Positions 1-6,701 of a stretch of 19,996 nucleotides of DNA are shown here, piece by piece. The stretch is from contig PAVA01000053.1 of NCBI GenBank assembly GCA_002712945.1, positions 1 to 19,996 of the forward strand. The letters run 5' to 3'. Position 1 is the first letter of the stretch. Each line of letters opens with the position of its first letter. Source of the DNA: Citromicrobium sp. (lineage in GTDB: Bacteria; Pseudomonadota; Alphaproteobacteria; Sphingomonadales; Sphingomonadaceae). The position numbers and the translations under genes are program-made. The notes below the pieces were generated by a model. The model did not search any database and had not been told where the DNA came from. It was given only the letters and a program-made list of their open reading frames with translations.

Positions 1-411
1 GGCCCGCGCCGCGCCGCCCGCGCCGAGGATGCGTGCCATGCGGAAAAGATGCGGCGCGTTCAGCTCCTGGGTCAGCGGTTCGAGAAAGCCCGCGCCGTCG
101 GTTGAGGTGCCCGCAAGCAGGCGGTTGCCAGCCGGATAGATCGTGTTGATCGCTCCGATCGATGCAGCAGGCTCCTCGATTTTGTCGAGATGCTCCTGAA
201 CCGCCTGCTTGAGCGGCATGGTGACGTTGCATCCCCGCCAGTCGGGGTCGGCGCGGCGCTCCGCAAGATAGTCCGCCACCTGGTCCGCCGAAACCTGTGT
301 GGCGCGATAATCCGCGTCGATGCCCAGCTTTTCGAGCCAGAAGCGGTGGATCGCGGGCGATTTGGATTGCGCGACCGGATCGCCGATCACTTCTGCATAG
401 GGCGTGCTCAT
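1..411 (-). CDS. aroE: Shikimate dehydrogenase, N-terminal part (3' end outside window)
   Basis: AroE reduces 3-dehydroshikimate to shikimate with NADPH in cytoplasmic aromatic amino acid biosynthesis. Only the first 137 residues are present; the frame is open to the left edge. Visible features are the substrate-binding segment GDPVAQSKSP (residues 10-19, with Ser16 and Ser18), NVTMPLK with the catalytic-type Lys68, the STDG segment with Asp105, and the start of the glycine-rich NADP loop GAGGAARA at 130-137, just as the window ends. The ATG start is fixed by a 4-bp ATGA overlap with the maf stop codon, so the gene is probably translationally coupled and co-transcribed with maf and the PPDK regulator. 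The family is clear. The missing C-terminal half prevents separating AroE from paralogues such as YdiB, but the maf-aroE linkage near the origin favours AroE. Confidence 0.93.
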   Translation of the reverse strand, partial: MSTPYAEVIGDPVAQSKSPAIHRFWLEKLGIDADYRATQVSADQVADYLAERRADPDWRGCNVTMPLKQAVQEHLDKIEEPAASIGAINTIYPAGNRLLAGTSTDGAGFLEPLTQELNAPHLFRMARILGAGGAARA

Positions 412-998
412 GCCGCGATGACGCCATGCTCTCGCAAGGCATCGAGCACTTGCAGAAGCGGCATGCCAAGGATCGTGAAATGATCGCCGTAGATGCGGTC
501 GAACAGCTGCACGCCCATCGCCTCGATCCGGAAGACGCCCACGGTCTGCCCGACCTGCGGCCATTCCGCCGCGAGATAGGCTTCGATGAAATCCTCGCTC
601 AGGTCGCGAACATGGAGCGCGGCTGCATCTTCACCCAGCCAGACGATCCGTCCGTCCTGCGCCAGCGCAGCGGCGCTGTGGAGATGCATCACCTTACCCG
701 AGAAGAGTCGCAGGTGCCCAGCGGCCTCCTCACGGCTGGCGGGCTTGTCGAACCGCTGGCCATCGCAGACCACCAGGCTGTCGCCGCCCAGCACCAGCGC
801 ACCGGGCTTTTCGGCGGAGACCGCGCTTGCCTTCGCCGCCGCCAGGGCCTGCGCGATTTCGCCGGGGGGAGCATCCGCCATCTCCGCCTCCAGGGCGCGC
901 TCGTCCACCTCGGCGCCGAGATATGCGGAAACCGGCACGCCCGCAGCCTCCAGCATGGCGCGGCGCGAGGCACTGTTCGAGGCGAGGACCAGGCTCAG
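408..998 (-). CDS. maf: Maf-family nucleotide pyrophosphatase, proposed CTG start
   Basis: Maf proteins hydrolyse non-canonical or excess nucleoside triphosphates to monophosphates (house-cleaning). The product is 196 residues, normal for the family. It shows the N-terminal ASNSASRR signature (residues 6-13), GGDSLVV with Asp73, the KP motif (Lys85), and IYGDHFTILGMPL near residues 169-181. The first ATG (956) would remove the essential SxSRR motif, so the start must lie upstream, but the frame has no ATG, GTG or TTG before the conserved region. A CTG at 998-996 overlaps the TGA of the preceding gene (CTGA) and has AGGAG 8 nt upstream, so I place the start there. The stop overlaps aroE. Substrate subclass (dTTP/UTP versus m7GTP type) cannot be assigned by eye. 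Confidence 0.9.
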   Translation of the reverse strand: MSLVLASNSASRRAMLEAAGVPVSAYLGAEVDERALEAEMADAPPGEIAQALAAAKASAVSAEKPGALVLGGDSLVVCDGQRFDKPASREEAAGHLRLFSGKVMHLHSAAALAQDGRIVWLGEDAAALHVRDLSEDFIEAYLAAEWPQVGQTVGVFRIEAMGVQLFDRIYGDHFTILGMPLLQVLDALREHGVIAA

Positions 999-1831
999 AT
1001 CGGCTTCTCCTGCGGCTTGGCGCGCATGCCATGCTCGCTCATCAGCTTGATGATCGCGGCGGCGGTTTCCTCGATCGAGCGGCGGGTCACATCGATCACC
1101 GGCCAGTTATTGTCGGCGAACATCCGGCGGGCGAAGCGCACTTCGGCCTCCACCCGCTCGTGCTCGGCATAGGCGGTCTCGGCGGCTTCGTTGAGCGAGA
1201 GAAGGCGGTTCCGGCGGATCTGGACGAGCCGCTCGGGCGCGGTGGTCAGCCCGACGATCAGCGGGCCATTCAGATCGAACAGCACCGGGGGCGGGGGGCT
1301 TTCCATCACCAGCGGGATATTGGCGACCTTGTAGCCGCGATTGGCGAGGTAGATGCTCGTCGGCGTTTTCGACGTGCGCGACACGCCGGTCAGCAGGATA
1401 TCCGCCTTGTGCCAATCCTCGCTGCCGACGCCATCATCATGAGCGATGGTGAAATGAATGGCATCGACCCGCTTGAAATAGGCCTCGTCCATGCGGTGCT
1501 GCCGGCCCGGCCGTCCATGCGCCTCTTGCCCGAACTGGCTTTCGAGCACGGCGGTCACTTCGCCGAGCGCATCGACGGCGGGCAGGGCGAGCTGACGGCA
1601 CTTTTCTTCCAGCGCCTTGCGGGTATCCTCGTTGACGAGCGTGTAAAGGATGAGGCCGGGCGCCTTCTCCAGCTCCGGCACGATCCGTTCGAGGTGCTGG
1701 CGCGAGCGGACCATCGGCCAGAAATGGCGCTCCACATCCACGCCCTCGAACTGGGCGAGCGCGGCATTGGCGACCATTTGCAGCGTCTCGCCGGTCGAAT
1801 CGGAGAAGAGATGCAGGTGCGTGCGGGACAA
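995..1831 (-). CDS. Pyruvate,phosphate dikinase regulatory protein (DUF299/PPSR, RP001 homologue)
   Basis: This family contains bifunctional serine/threonine kinase-pyrophosphorylases that switch pyruvate phosphate dikinase or PEP synthase off (ADP-dependent) and on (Pi-dependent). Family marks are HLHLFSDSTGET near residues 5-16 and the P-loop-like GVSRTSKTPTSIYLANRGYK beginning at residue 149. The open frame extends to 2032, but the first 67 residues of that longer version do not resemble the family and would cover the DnaA-box region. I therefore choose TTG at 1831, which begins the protein as LSRTHLHLFSD (278 aa, normal length) with a weak GGAA-type SD. It is first gene of a ppsR-maf-aroE leftward run with CTGA and ATGA overlaps. 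Its place opposite hemE is the conserved alphaproteobacterial origin synteny. No PPDK gene is in the window, so the target is inferred from the family. Confidence 0.92.
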   Translation of the reverse strand: MSRTHLHLFSDSTGETLQMVANAALAQFEGVDVERHFWPMVRSRQHLERIVPELEKAPGLILYTLVNEDTRKALEEKCRQLALPAVDALGEVTAVLESQFGQEAHGRPGRQHRMDEAYFKRVDAIHFTIAHDDGVGSEDWHKADILLTGVSRTSKTPTSIYLANRGYKVANIPLVMESPPPPVLFDLNGPLIVGLTTAPERLVQIRRNRLLSLNEAAETAYAEHERVEAEVRFARRMFADNNWPVIDVTRRSIEETAAAIIKLMSEHGMRAKPQEKPI

Positions 1832-1845
1832 GGGCCATTCCGAGC

Positions 1846-1854
1846 TGTGGACAA
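1846..1854 (-). promoter_or_regulatory. DnaA-box-like site
   Basis: On the reverse strand it reads TTGTCCACA, one mismatch from TTATCCACA. It lies only 14 bp upstream of the proposed TTG start of the DUF299 gene, so DnaA bound here could also affect that gene's expression. Confidence 0.55.
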
Positions 1855-1958
1855 GGCCCGGGATAAACCACTTCACTTCCCTGAGAACAAGCCCGGCACG
1901 CAATTCCTGCCCGGCGCCCGCCGGAATTGCCGGGGGAGTCTGCCAACAGGACGCGCCC

Positions 1959-1967
1959 TTATCGACA
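1959..1967 (+). promoter_or_regulatory. DnaA-box-like site
   Basis: Reads TTATCGACA, one mismatch (C to G at position 6) from the consensus TTATCCACA. It sits in the middle of the candidate origin, and a partial TTATCC core follows on the opposite strand at 1983-1988. Confidence 0.45.
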
Positions 1968-2097
1968 TGCTGGCGAGAAGCGGGATAAGTTTCGATTGAC
2001 CGAGCATTCCCCCGGAGTCGGGATGTGGACACGATGCTTGTGTTTTCCCGCCCACCCTGTGCAAGGCGGCGTTATGCGCCCTGTCCACAGGGCCAAC

Positions 2098-2126
2098 TTC
2101 TTTCATCCATCTATTAATAATATAAT
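2098..2126 (+). promoter_or_regulatory. Possible hemE promoter inside the candidate origin
   Basis: TATAAT at 2121-2126 matches the sigma-70 -10 consensus exactly. The hexamer 17 bp upstream is TTCTTT (2098-2103), a poor -35. A start near 2133 would leave a leader of about 14 nt before the hemE ATG at 2147. The match could also be chance within the AT-rich tract. Confidence 0.35.
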
Positions 2127-2141
2127 TTATTGGGTTAGTTA
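2099..2141. other. AT-rich tract, candidate DNA-unwinding element
   Basis: About 43 bp rich in A+T, with an uninterrupted A/T run at about 2112-2131 and flanking TTAGTTAG, in an otherwise GC-rich window. It sits between the rightmost DnaA-box-like site and hemE, where an unwinding element would be expected. It also contains a perfect TATAAT. Confidence 0.6.
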
Positions 2142-2146
2142 GGGAC

Positions 2147-3178
2147 ATGCCTGGTCCACTTCTCGATTGCCTGCGCGGAGAGATTTCCGCGACGCCGCCC
2201 GTCTGGTTCATGCGCCAGGCAGGGCGTTACCTGCCCGAATATCGTGCCTTGCGGGCGGAGAAGGGCGGGTTCCTCGATCTGGTCTATGACAGCGCTTCTG
2301 CGTGCGAGGTAACCCTCCAGCCGATCGAGCGCTTCGGGTTCGACGGGGCTATCCTGTTCTCCGATATCCTGATCGTGCCGCATGCGATGGGGCAGACGCT
2401 CGAATTCCTTGCAGGCGAGGGGCCGCATCTTTCGCCGCCGCTTGTCGAGGCGGCACTGGCGGATCTCCGACCCGATCCGTCGCGATACGATCCGGTCTAC
2501 GAAACGGTGCGCCTGTGCCGGCAGGCGCTCGACCCGAAGGTGACGATGCTGGGCTTTGCAGGAAGCCCCTGGACGGTCGCCACCTACATGATCGCGGGCG
2601 AGGGCAGCAGGGACCAGCACGAAGCCCGCGCGATGGCCTATCGCGATCCGGGCACTGTCGACGACATCGTGGGAGTAATCGCGGATCAGACCGTTTCCTA
2701 TCTTCGCGGGCAGATCGAGGCGGGGGCCGAGGCAGTCCAGCTGTTCGACAGCTGGGCGGGCAGCCTGGCTCCGGACGAATTCGACCGCTGGGTGATCGAG
2801 CCCAATGCGGCGATCGTCGCAGCGCTCAGGGATACCCATCCCGATATCCCCGTCATCGGCTTTCCCAAGGGCGCGGGCGAGAAGCTGCCGCGCTATGCCG
2901 AGCGAACCGGCGTGGACGCGGTCGGGCTGGACGAAACGATCGACCCGGCATGGGCAGACTCGGTTCTCCCCAAGGGGCTCCCCGTTCAGGGCAACCTCGA
3001 CCCCTTGCTTCTGCTGGCCGGGTCCGACGAGCTCGAACCCCGCATCGCCGCGATACTCGATGCCTTTGCCGGCCGCCCTCACGTATTCAATCTCGGCCAC
3101 GGGATCGATCGGCGCACGCCCATCGCGCATGTCGAGCGGGCGCTGGCGGCGCTTCGCGATTGGCAGCGGACGGCTTAG
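2147..3178 (+). CDS. hemE: Uroporphyrinogen decarboxylase
   Basis: HemE removes four carboxyl groups from uroporphyrinogen III to give coproporphyrinogen III in cytoplasmic heme synthesis. The 343-residue product has the normal family length. Both family signatures are visible: PVWFMRQAGRYLPEYR starting at residue 18 (active-site arginines 23 and 27) and GFAGSPWTVATYM in mid-protein. Also present are FSDIL with the catalytic-type Asp73, and NLGHGI near the C-terminus. The ATG at 2147 is preceded closely by AGGGA. It is the first rightward gene from the candidate origin and is followed after 18 bp by hemJ, so the two heme genes are probably co-transcribed. The hemE position next to the origin is conserved in alphaproteobacteria. 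Confidence 0.97.
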   Translation: MPGPLLDCLRGEISATPPVWFMRQAGRYLPEYRALRAEKGGFLDLVYDSASACEVTLQPIERFGFDGAILFSDILIVPHAMGQTLEFLAGEGPHLSPPLVEAALADLRPDPSRYDPVYETVRLCRQALDPKVTMLGFAGSPWTVATYMIAGEGSRDQHEARAMAYRDPGTVDDIVGVIADQTVSYLRGQIEAGAEAVQLFDSWAGSLAPDEFDRWVIEPNAAIVAALRDTHPDIPVIGFPKGAGEKLPRYAERTGVDAVGLDETIDPAWADSVLPKGLPVQGNLDPLLLLAGSDELEPRIAAILDAFAGRPHVFNLGHGIDRRTPIAHVERALAALRDWQRTA

Positions 3179-3196
3179 GCGCTAGGGGCAATCGCC

Positions 3197-3640
3197 ATGC
3201 AGGAAACGCTCGGAATGCTCTATTTCTGGCTCAAGGCGGGGCACATCATCTTCATGGTGTTCTGGCTCGCGGGCCTGTTCATGCTCCCGCGCCAGCTCGT
3301 CTACATGCACGCGACCGCGCCCGGTTCGGACGAAGAAACCCTGTGGTCGGGGCGGATTCGCCAGCTGTCCAAGATCATCCTTTTGCCGAGCATCATCGTG
3401 ACCTGGATTCTCGGCCTTGCGCTGTCGGTCACGGTGGGCGCGTGGGACGATGGCTGGTTCCACGCCAAGCTGTTGCTCGTGCTGATCCTCAGCGGCTATC
3501 ACGGCTACATGGTCGCGCTGTCGAAGAAGATGGCGCGCGGCGAGCGACCGATGGAGGAAAAGCGCCTGCGGCTGGTGGGTGAGGCGCCCGCGATACTGCT
3601 GGCGCTGATCGTCGTGCTGGTAATCGTAAAGCCGTTCTGA
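3197..3640 (+). CDS. hemJ: Protoporphyrinogen oxidase HemJ
   Basis: HemJ (UPF0093) is the membrane protoporphyrinogen IX oxidase used by many alphaproteobacteria and cyanobacteria in place of HemG or HemY. The protein is 147 residues, typical, with about four hydrophobic membrane segments (roughly residues 6-30, 57-80, 90-107 and 128-146). The two conserved family features are seen: KAGHIIFMVFWLAGLFMLPR at 13-32, with conserved His16, and the FHAKL segment with Lys91. The start is supported by AGGGGC about 9 nt upstream. It lies 18 bp after hemE, which fits a late-heme-pathway operon. Catalytic residues are assigned from the family, not from any experiment here. Confidence 0.93.
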   Translation: MQETLGMLYFWLKAGHIIFMVFWLAGLFMLPRQLVYMHATAPGSDEETLWSGRIRQLSKIILLPSIIVTWILGLALSVTVGAWDDGWFHAKLLLVLILSGYHGYMVALSKKMARGERPMEEKRLRLVGEAPAILLALIVVLVIVKPF

Positions 3641-3666
3641 TCGACAAATTGATACGCCGAGCTCGA

Positions 3667-3695
3667 TTGACCTGAGCAGGCTATCCACCTATTTC
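3667..3695 (+). promoter_or_regulatory. Candidate sigma-70-type promoter of rho
   Basis: TTGACC at 3667-3672 and TATTTC at 3690-3695 are separated by 17 bp. Transcription from about 3702 would give rho a leader of roughly 100 nt. The leader contains a CCCGGCCGGG palindrome at 3705-3714. The -10 element is only moderately close to consensus. Confidence 0.45.
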
Positions 3696-3801
3696 GAATC
3701 CAGACCCGGCCGGGCGCGAGCGGCATTCTCGCCGTATCCCATCTTTCGCTTTCCCCAAGCACCCTAAGACAGCGGCTCGGCATTTTTCGGACTGAAAACA
3801 T

Positions 3802-5067
3802 ATGCATCTCAAAGACTTGAAGAAGAAGGCTCCGGCCGATCTGGTAAGCATGGCCGAGGAACTCGGTGTCGAGGCCGCGGGCACCATGCGTCGCCAGGAT
3901 CTGATGTTCTGCATCCTTCGCGAACTCGCCGAGGACGAGGAATATAACGAGCAGATCATGGGCATCGGCACCATCGAGGTGCTGCAGGACGGCTTCGGCT
4001 TCCTTCGCTCGCCCGAGGCGAACTATCTCGCCGGGCCCGACGATATCTACGTTTCGCCCAACCAGATCCGCAAATGGGGTCTGCGCACCGGCGACACGGT
4101 GGAAGGCGAAATCCGCGCGCCGCGCGAAGGCGAGCGCTATTTCGCGCTGACCAAGCTCAGCTCGGTCAATTACGACGATCCCGAAGCGGTGCGGATGCGC
4201 ACCAATTTCGACAACCTGACGCCGCTCTACCCGGAAGAAAAGCTCAACCTCGACACGCTCGACCCGACCGTGAAGGACAAGAGCGCGCGGGTGATCGACA
4301 TCATCTCGCCGCAGGGCAAGGGCCAGCGCGCGCTGATCGTCGCGCCGCCGCGTACGGGTAAGACCGTGCTGCTGCAGAACATCGCCAAGGCCATCACCGA
4401 CAATCACCCGGAAGTGTTCCTGCTCGTCCTGCTGGTCGACGAGCGGCCCGAGGAAGTGACCGACATGCAGCGCTCGGTGAATGGCGAGGTCATCTCCTCG
4501 ACCTTCGACGAACCTGCACAGCGCCATGTGCAGGTGGCCGAAATGGTGATCGAGAAGGCCAAGCGGCTGGTCGAGCACAAGAAGGATGTCGTCATCCTGC
4601 TCGATTCGATCACGCGCCTGGGCCGTGCCTACAACACCGTGGTTCCGAGCTCGGGCAAGGTGCTGACCGGCGGTGTCGACGCCAATGCGCTGCAGCGCCC
4701 GAAGCGCTTCTTCGGTGCCGCGCGCAATATCGAGGAAGGCGGCTCGCTCTCGATCATCGCCACCGCGCTGATCGATACCGGTAGCCGGATGGACGAAGTG
4801 ATCTTCGAGGAGTTCAAGGGCACCGGCAACTCGGAAATCGTGCTCGACCGCAAGGTTGCGGACAAGCGGATCTTCCCCGCGCTCGACGTCGGCAAGTCCG
4901 GCACGCGCAAGGAAGAGCTGCTGGTCGAGAAGGACAAGCTCTCGAAGATGTGGGTGCTGCGCCGCATCCTCATGCAGATGGGCACAGTCGATTCGATGGA
5001 GTTCCTGCTCGACAAGATGAAGGACTCGAAAACCAACGAGGACTTCTTCGAGACGATGAACCAGTAG
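3802..5067 (+). CDS. rho: Transcription termination factor Rho
   Basis: Rho is the hexameric RNA-dependent ATPase that terminates transcription. The product is 421 residues, close to the usual 418-420. Visible domains are the N-terminal helical region, the RNA-binding cold-shock-like domain with RNP1 GFGFLRS (64-70), Walker A APPRTGKT (181-188), Walker B VVILLDSI (263-270), the Q-loop region around residues 287-309, and the R-loop [10 protein letters not shown] (336-345). All key motifs are intact. A 161-bp gap precedes it, long enough for its own promoter and a leader; rho is autoregulated through its leader in other bacteria, but that is only inference here. The gene lies between hemJ and the tRNA-modification/partition cluster, matching alphaproteobacterial origin regions. 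Confidence 0.98.
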   Translation: MHLKDLKKKAPADLVSMAEELGVEAAGTMRRQDLMFCILRELAEDEEYNEQIMGIGTIEVLQDGFGFLRSPEANYLAGPDDIYVSPNQIRKWGLRTGDTVEGEIRAPREGERYFALTKLSSVNYDDPEAVRMRTNFDNLTPLYPEEKLNLDTLDPTVKDKSARVIDIISPQGKGQRALIVAPPRTGKTVLLQNIAKAITDNHPEVFLLVLLVDERPEEVTDMQRSVNGEVISSTFDEPAQRHVQVAEMVIEKAKRLVEHKKDVVILLDSITRLGRAYNTVVPSSGKVLTGGVDANALQRPKRFFGAARNIEEGGSLSIIATALIDTGSRMDEVIFEEFKGTGNSEIVLDRKVADKRIFPALDVGKSGTRKEELLVEKDKLSKMWVLRRILMQMGTVDSMEFLLDKMKDSKTNEDFFETMNQ

Positions 5068-5068
5068 G

Positions 5069-5521
5069 ATGGAGCGCGGAACCACGGAGCACGCCGAGAG
5101 CTCCATGGTCCTGCTCGCGATCTTCGTTTCGCGGTTCGAGGCGGTTGCCGTCGCTGCAATGCTTCGCGGATACGGGCTTCACGTCAGTCTCGACGGCGAA
5201 GCCCACGCGTCGGTTCAATATGTTTCGCTTGCGCTGGGCGGGCACCGCATGCGCGTCATGCGCGACGACTATGAGGTCGCCTCGGAGATATTGCGGCAGG
5301 CGGGCGTTGATGATCGCGCATTCGAGCCACAAGGACCGAGCCGCCCGCTCGTGTGGCTCGTCGGCCTTCTTGCCGGGGTCTACGCTATCACGCTGTTGCC
5401 CGCGGTGATTGCCGGAGCCATGCCGCTGACATCGCTTCTGTATATTCCACTCGGCATCTATTCGGTCCCGGTCGATCCGAAGGGCAGGCCGGATTATTTC
5501 CTGGCCGAAACCTTTGGCTGA
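5069..5521 (+). CDS. Small membrane protein with DUF2007-like N-terminal domain
   Basis: Not confidently recognised. The product is 150 residues. Residues about 13-80 resemble the small DUF2007 'signal-transducing' fold in style: a hydrophobic start, an FEAVAVAAMLRGYG helix, and a strand ending before DDYEVASEILRQAG. Two hydrophobic, probably membrane-spanning segments follow (about 93-117 and 118-135), then a short polar tail. It begins one base after the rho stop, so it is probably read from the rho transcript. An alternative ATG at 5105 (residue 13), with GAGAG just upstream, fits the domain start better and may be the real one. Its 3' end overlaps the convergent SnoaL-like gene by 28 bp. 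Confidence 0.7.
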   Translation: MERGTTEHAESSMVLLAIFVSRFEAVAVAAMLRGYGLHVSLDGEAHASVQYVSLALGGHRMRVMRDDYEVASEILRQAGVDDRAFEPQGPSRPLVWLVGLLAGVYAITLLPAVIAGAMPLTSLLYIPLGIYSVPVDPKGRPDYFLAETFG

Positions 5522-5916
5522 GAAGAGTCACGGCCCAGCTGCGCGGCCATCACTTCCCAGACCTTGTTTACGGCTTTGAGCGGGCGGATCATCACCTTGA
5601 AATCCTTGATCTTTCCACCGGAATCGAAGGTGATCATGTCGATGCCGTTTACGTGGATATCGTCGAGCGTGCAGGTGAACTCGAGCACGGCGTTCTCCCC
5701 GTCCACCACCTCACGCACGTAGCGGAATTCGCCCCGGCCGAGGGTCGCGGCGGCGGCGCTGAGATAGGCGACCACGAGCGCGCGCCCTTGCTGCGGCGTA
5801 TGGACGACGGGGGAGTGGAATACCGCGTCTTCGGCCACGAGCTGACCCAGTCGTTCCGGATCGGGCGCGGTCGCGAGCGCGTGCCATTCGGCAAGGCCTT
5901 GTTCGGTCGGCGTCAT
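5494..5916 (-). CDS. SnoaL/NTF2-like fold protein
   Basis: A 140-residue protein with the sequence character of the SnoaL-like/NTF2-like fold: an N-terminal helix with ALATAPDPERLGQLVAEDAV, a central FHSPVV segment, and beta-rich strands including FTCTLDDIHVNGIDMITFD and IKDFKVMIRPLKAV. Members are small cytoplasmic ligand-binding proteins or enzymes, and no function can be assigned from sequence. The ATG at 5916 overlaps the stop of the dienelactone-hydrolase gene (ATGA), so the two are probably coupled. The longer frame start at 5970 is rejected because it would lie inside that gene and adds unrelated residues. The last 28 bp overlap the convergent gene that follows rho. Confidence 0.8.
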   Translation of the reverse strand: MTPTEQGLAEWHALATAPDPERLGQLVAEDAVFHSPVVHTPQQGRALVVAYLSAAAATLGRGEFRYVREVVDGENAVLEFTCTLDDIHVNGIDMITFDSGGKIKDFKVMIRPLKAVNKVWEVMAAQLGRDSSQPKVSARK

Positions 5917-6608
5917 CCCAGGTGCTCGGCAAAGAATGCCATCGTCCGCTTGTCGGCGAGCTGGGCGCATTCCTCGTTGCGGCGCTTGCCGAACTGCGTC
6001 GCGAAGCCGTGGTCCATGCCTTCGTAATCATGCAGCGTGACCTTGGGATGGTCGTCCAGCCCTTCGTGCATGGCCTTCTGCGTATCCTTGTCGACGAAAC
6101 CATCCTCGGTCGGGATGTGCAGCATGAGAGGATTGGAGATGGCGTCCTTCTCGCGCAGCAGATTGTCGATACCGACCGCATAGTAACCGACAGAGGCGTC
6201 CGAATCGGTCCGAGCTGCCGTCATGTAGGCTAGCCGCCCGCCAAGACAGTAGCCGACCGCGCCCACCTTCTTGCCGCTGTCCGCCCGGGCCCACCTGATG
6301 CTCGCCTCGATGTCCTTGACGCCTTCGTCCTGATCGAACTTGCCCATCAGGTCGAGCGCCTGCTGGAACTCGCTCTCGATATCGGGGTCCAGCTCGATGC
6401 CTTCGCCGAGCCGCCAGAACAGGTCGGGCGCAACGGCGAGGTAGCCATCTTCGGCCAGCAAATCGCACTTGCGGCGGATGCCTGCATTCACGCCGAAGAT
6501 TTCCTGGATCACGATGATCGCCGCACGGGGCGTGCCTTCGGGGCGGGCCACATAGGCCATGAAGTCCGCCTTGCCGTCGAGGGTCTTGATCCGTGTCGTC
6601 TCGCTCAT
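5913..6608 (-). CDS. Dienelactone hydrolase family protein
   Basis: An alpha/beta-hydrolase of the dienelactone hydrolase family, 231 residues, cytoplasmic (no signal peptide). The catalytic triad is visible: Cys121 in GYCLGG, Asp169 in the TEDGF segment and His200 in MDHGF. The QEIFGV segment with Glu36 matches the family's nucleophile-activating glutamate. The actual substrate is unknown, since many homologues are general ester or lactone hydrolases and no chlorocatechol genes are nearby. I start at ATG 6608 (MSETTRIKTLDGK), because the upstream extension to 6713 would run across the divergent DUF6489 start and lacks family character. It is first gene of a two-gene leftward unit with the SnoaL-like gene. 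Confidence 0.92.
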   Translation of the reverse strand: MSETTRIKTLDGKADFMAYVARPEGTPRAAIIVIQEIFGVNAGIRRKCDLLAEDGYLAVAPDLFWRLGEGIELDPDIESEFQQALDLMGKFDQDEGVKDIEASIRWARADSGKKVGAVGYCLGGRLAYMTAARTDSDASVGYYAVGIDNLLREKDAISNPLMLHIPTEDGFVDKDTQKAMHEGLDDHPKVTLHDYEGMDHGFATQFGKRRNEECAQLADKRTMAFFAEHLG

Positions 6609-6701
6609 CGATGTGCTACCGTCATTGGTCGATCCGTGCGCTTGCGTGGCGCGCGCCTGCGGCCCACATAGCCGTGTACGAGAGGTAACGGAGAAAGCGC
6701 A
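6609..6701. promoter_or_regulatory. Divergent intergenic region
   Basis: 93 bp between the leftward hydrolase and the rightward DUF6489-like gene, so it must contain promoter signals for one or both. I see no convincing -35/-10 pair. A GGAG-type ribosome binding site lies shortly before the ATG at 6702. A weak CACGTG-centred parS-like sequence spans that start but is judged too degenerate. Confidence 0.4.

Larger units (their letters stand above)
1832..2146. other. Candidate chromosomal replication origin (oriC)
   Basis: This is the 315-bp gap between the divergent DUF299 (RP001-type) gene and hemE, the documented location of oriC in Caulobacter and Rickettsia. It contains several matches to the DnaA box TTATCCACA. 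One-mismatch matches are TGTGGACAA at 1846-1854 (reverse strand) and TTATCGACA at 1959-1967. Two-mismatch matches are at 2024-2032 (reverse) and 2081-2089. TTATCCCG occurs on the reverse strand at about 1859-1866 and 1981-1988. The hemE-proximal end is strongly AT-rich (about 2099-2141). Genes on both sides point away from the gap. No clear CtrA TTAA-N7-TTAA pair or IHF site was found. No coding sequence is supported here. Origin function is inferred from synteny plus motifs. Confidence 0.8.

Noticed and set aside
1832..2032. N-terminal extension of the DUF299 protein (open frame to 2032)
   Set aside because: The 67 extra residues have no family character and would cover the origin motifs; the family starts at LSRTHLHLFSD.
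2112..2142. CtrA binding site within the AT-rich origin tract
   Set aside because: TTAA and TTAG words occur, but none are spaced by seven bases as the consensus requires.
1873..2211. Minus-strand 112-residue open frame across the origin gap
   Set aside because: No recognisable features, overlaps hemE start, and is explained by a lack of stops in GC-rich DNA.
3505..5106. 533-residue minus-strand open frame opposite rho
   Set aside because: It is the shadow of rho on the other strand; rho is unmistakable.
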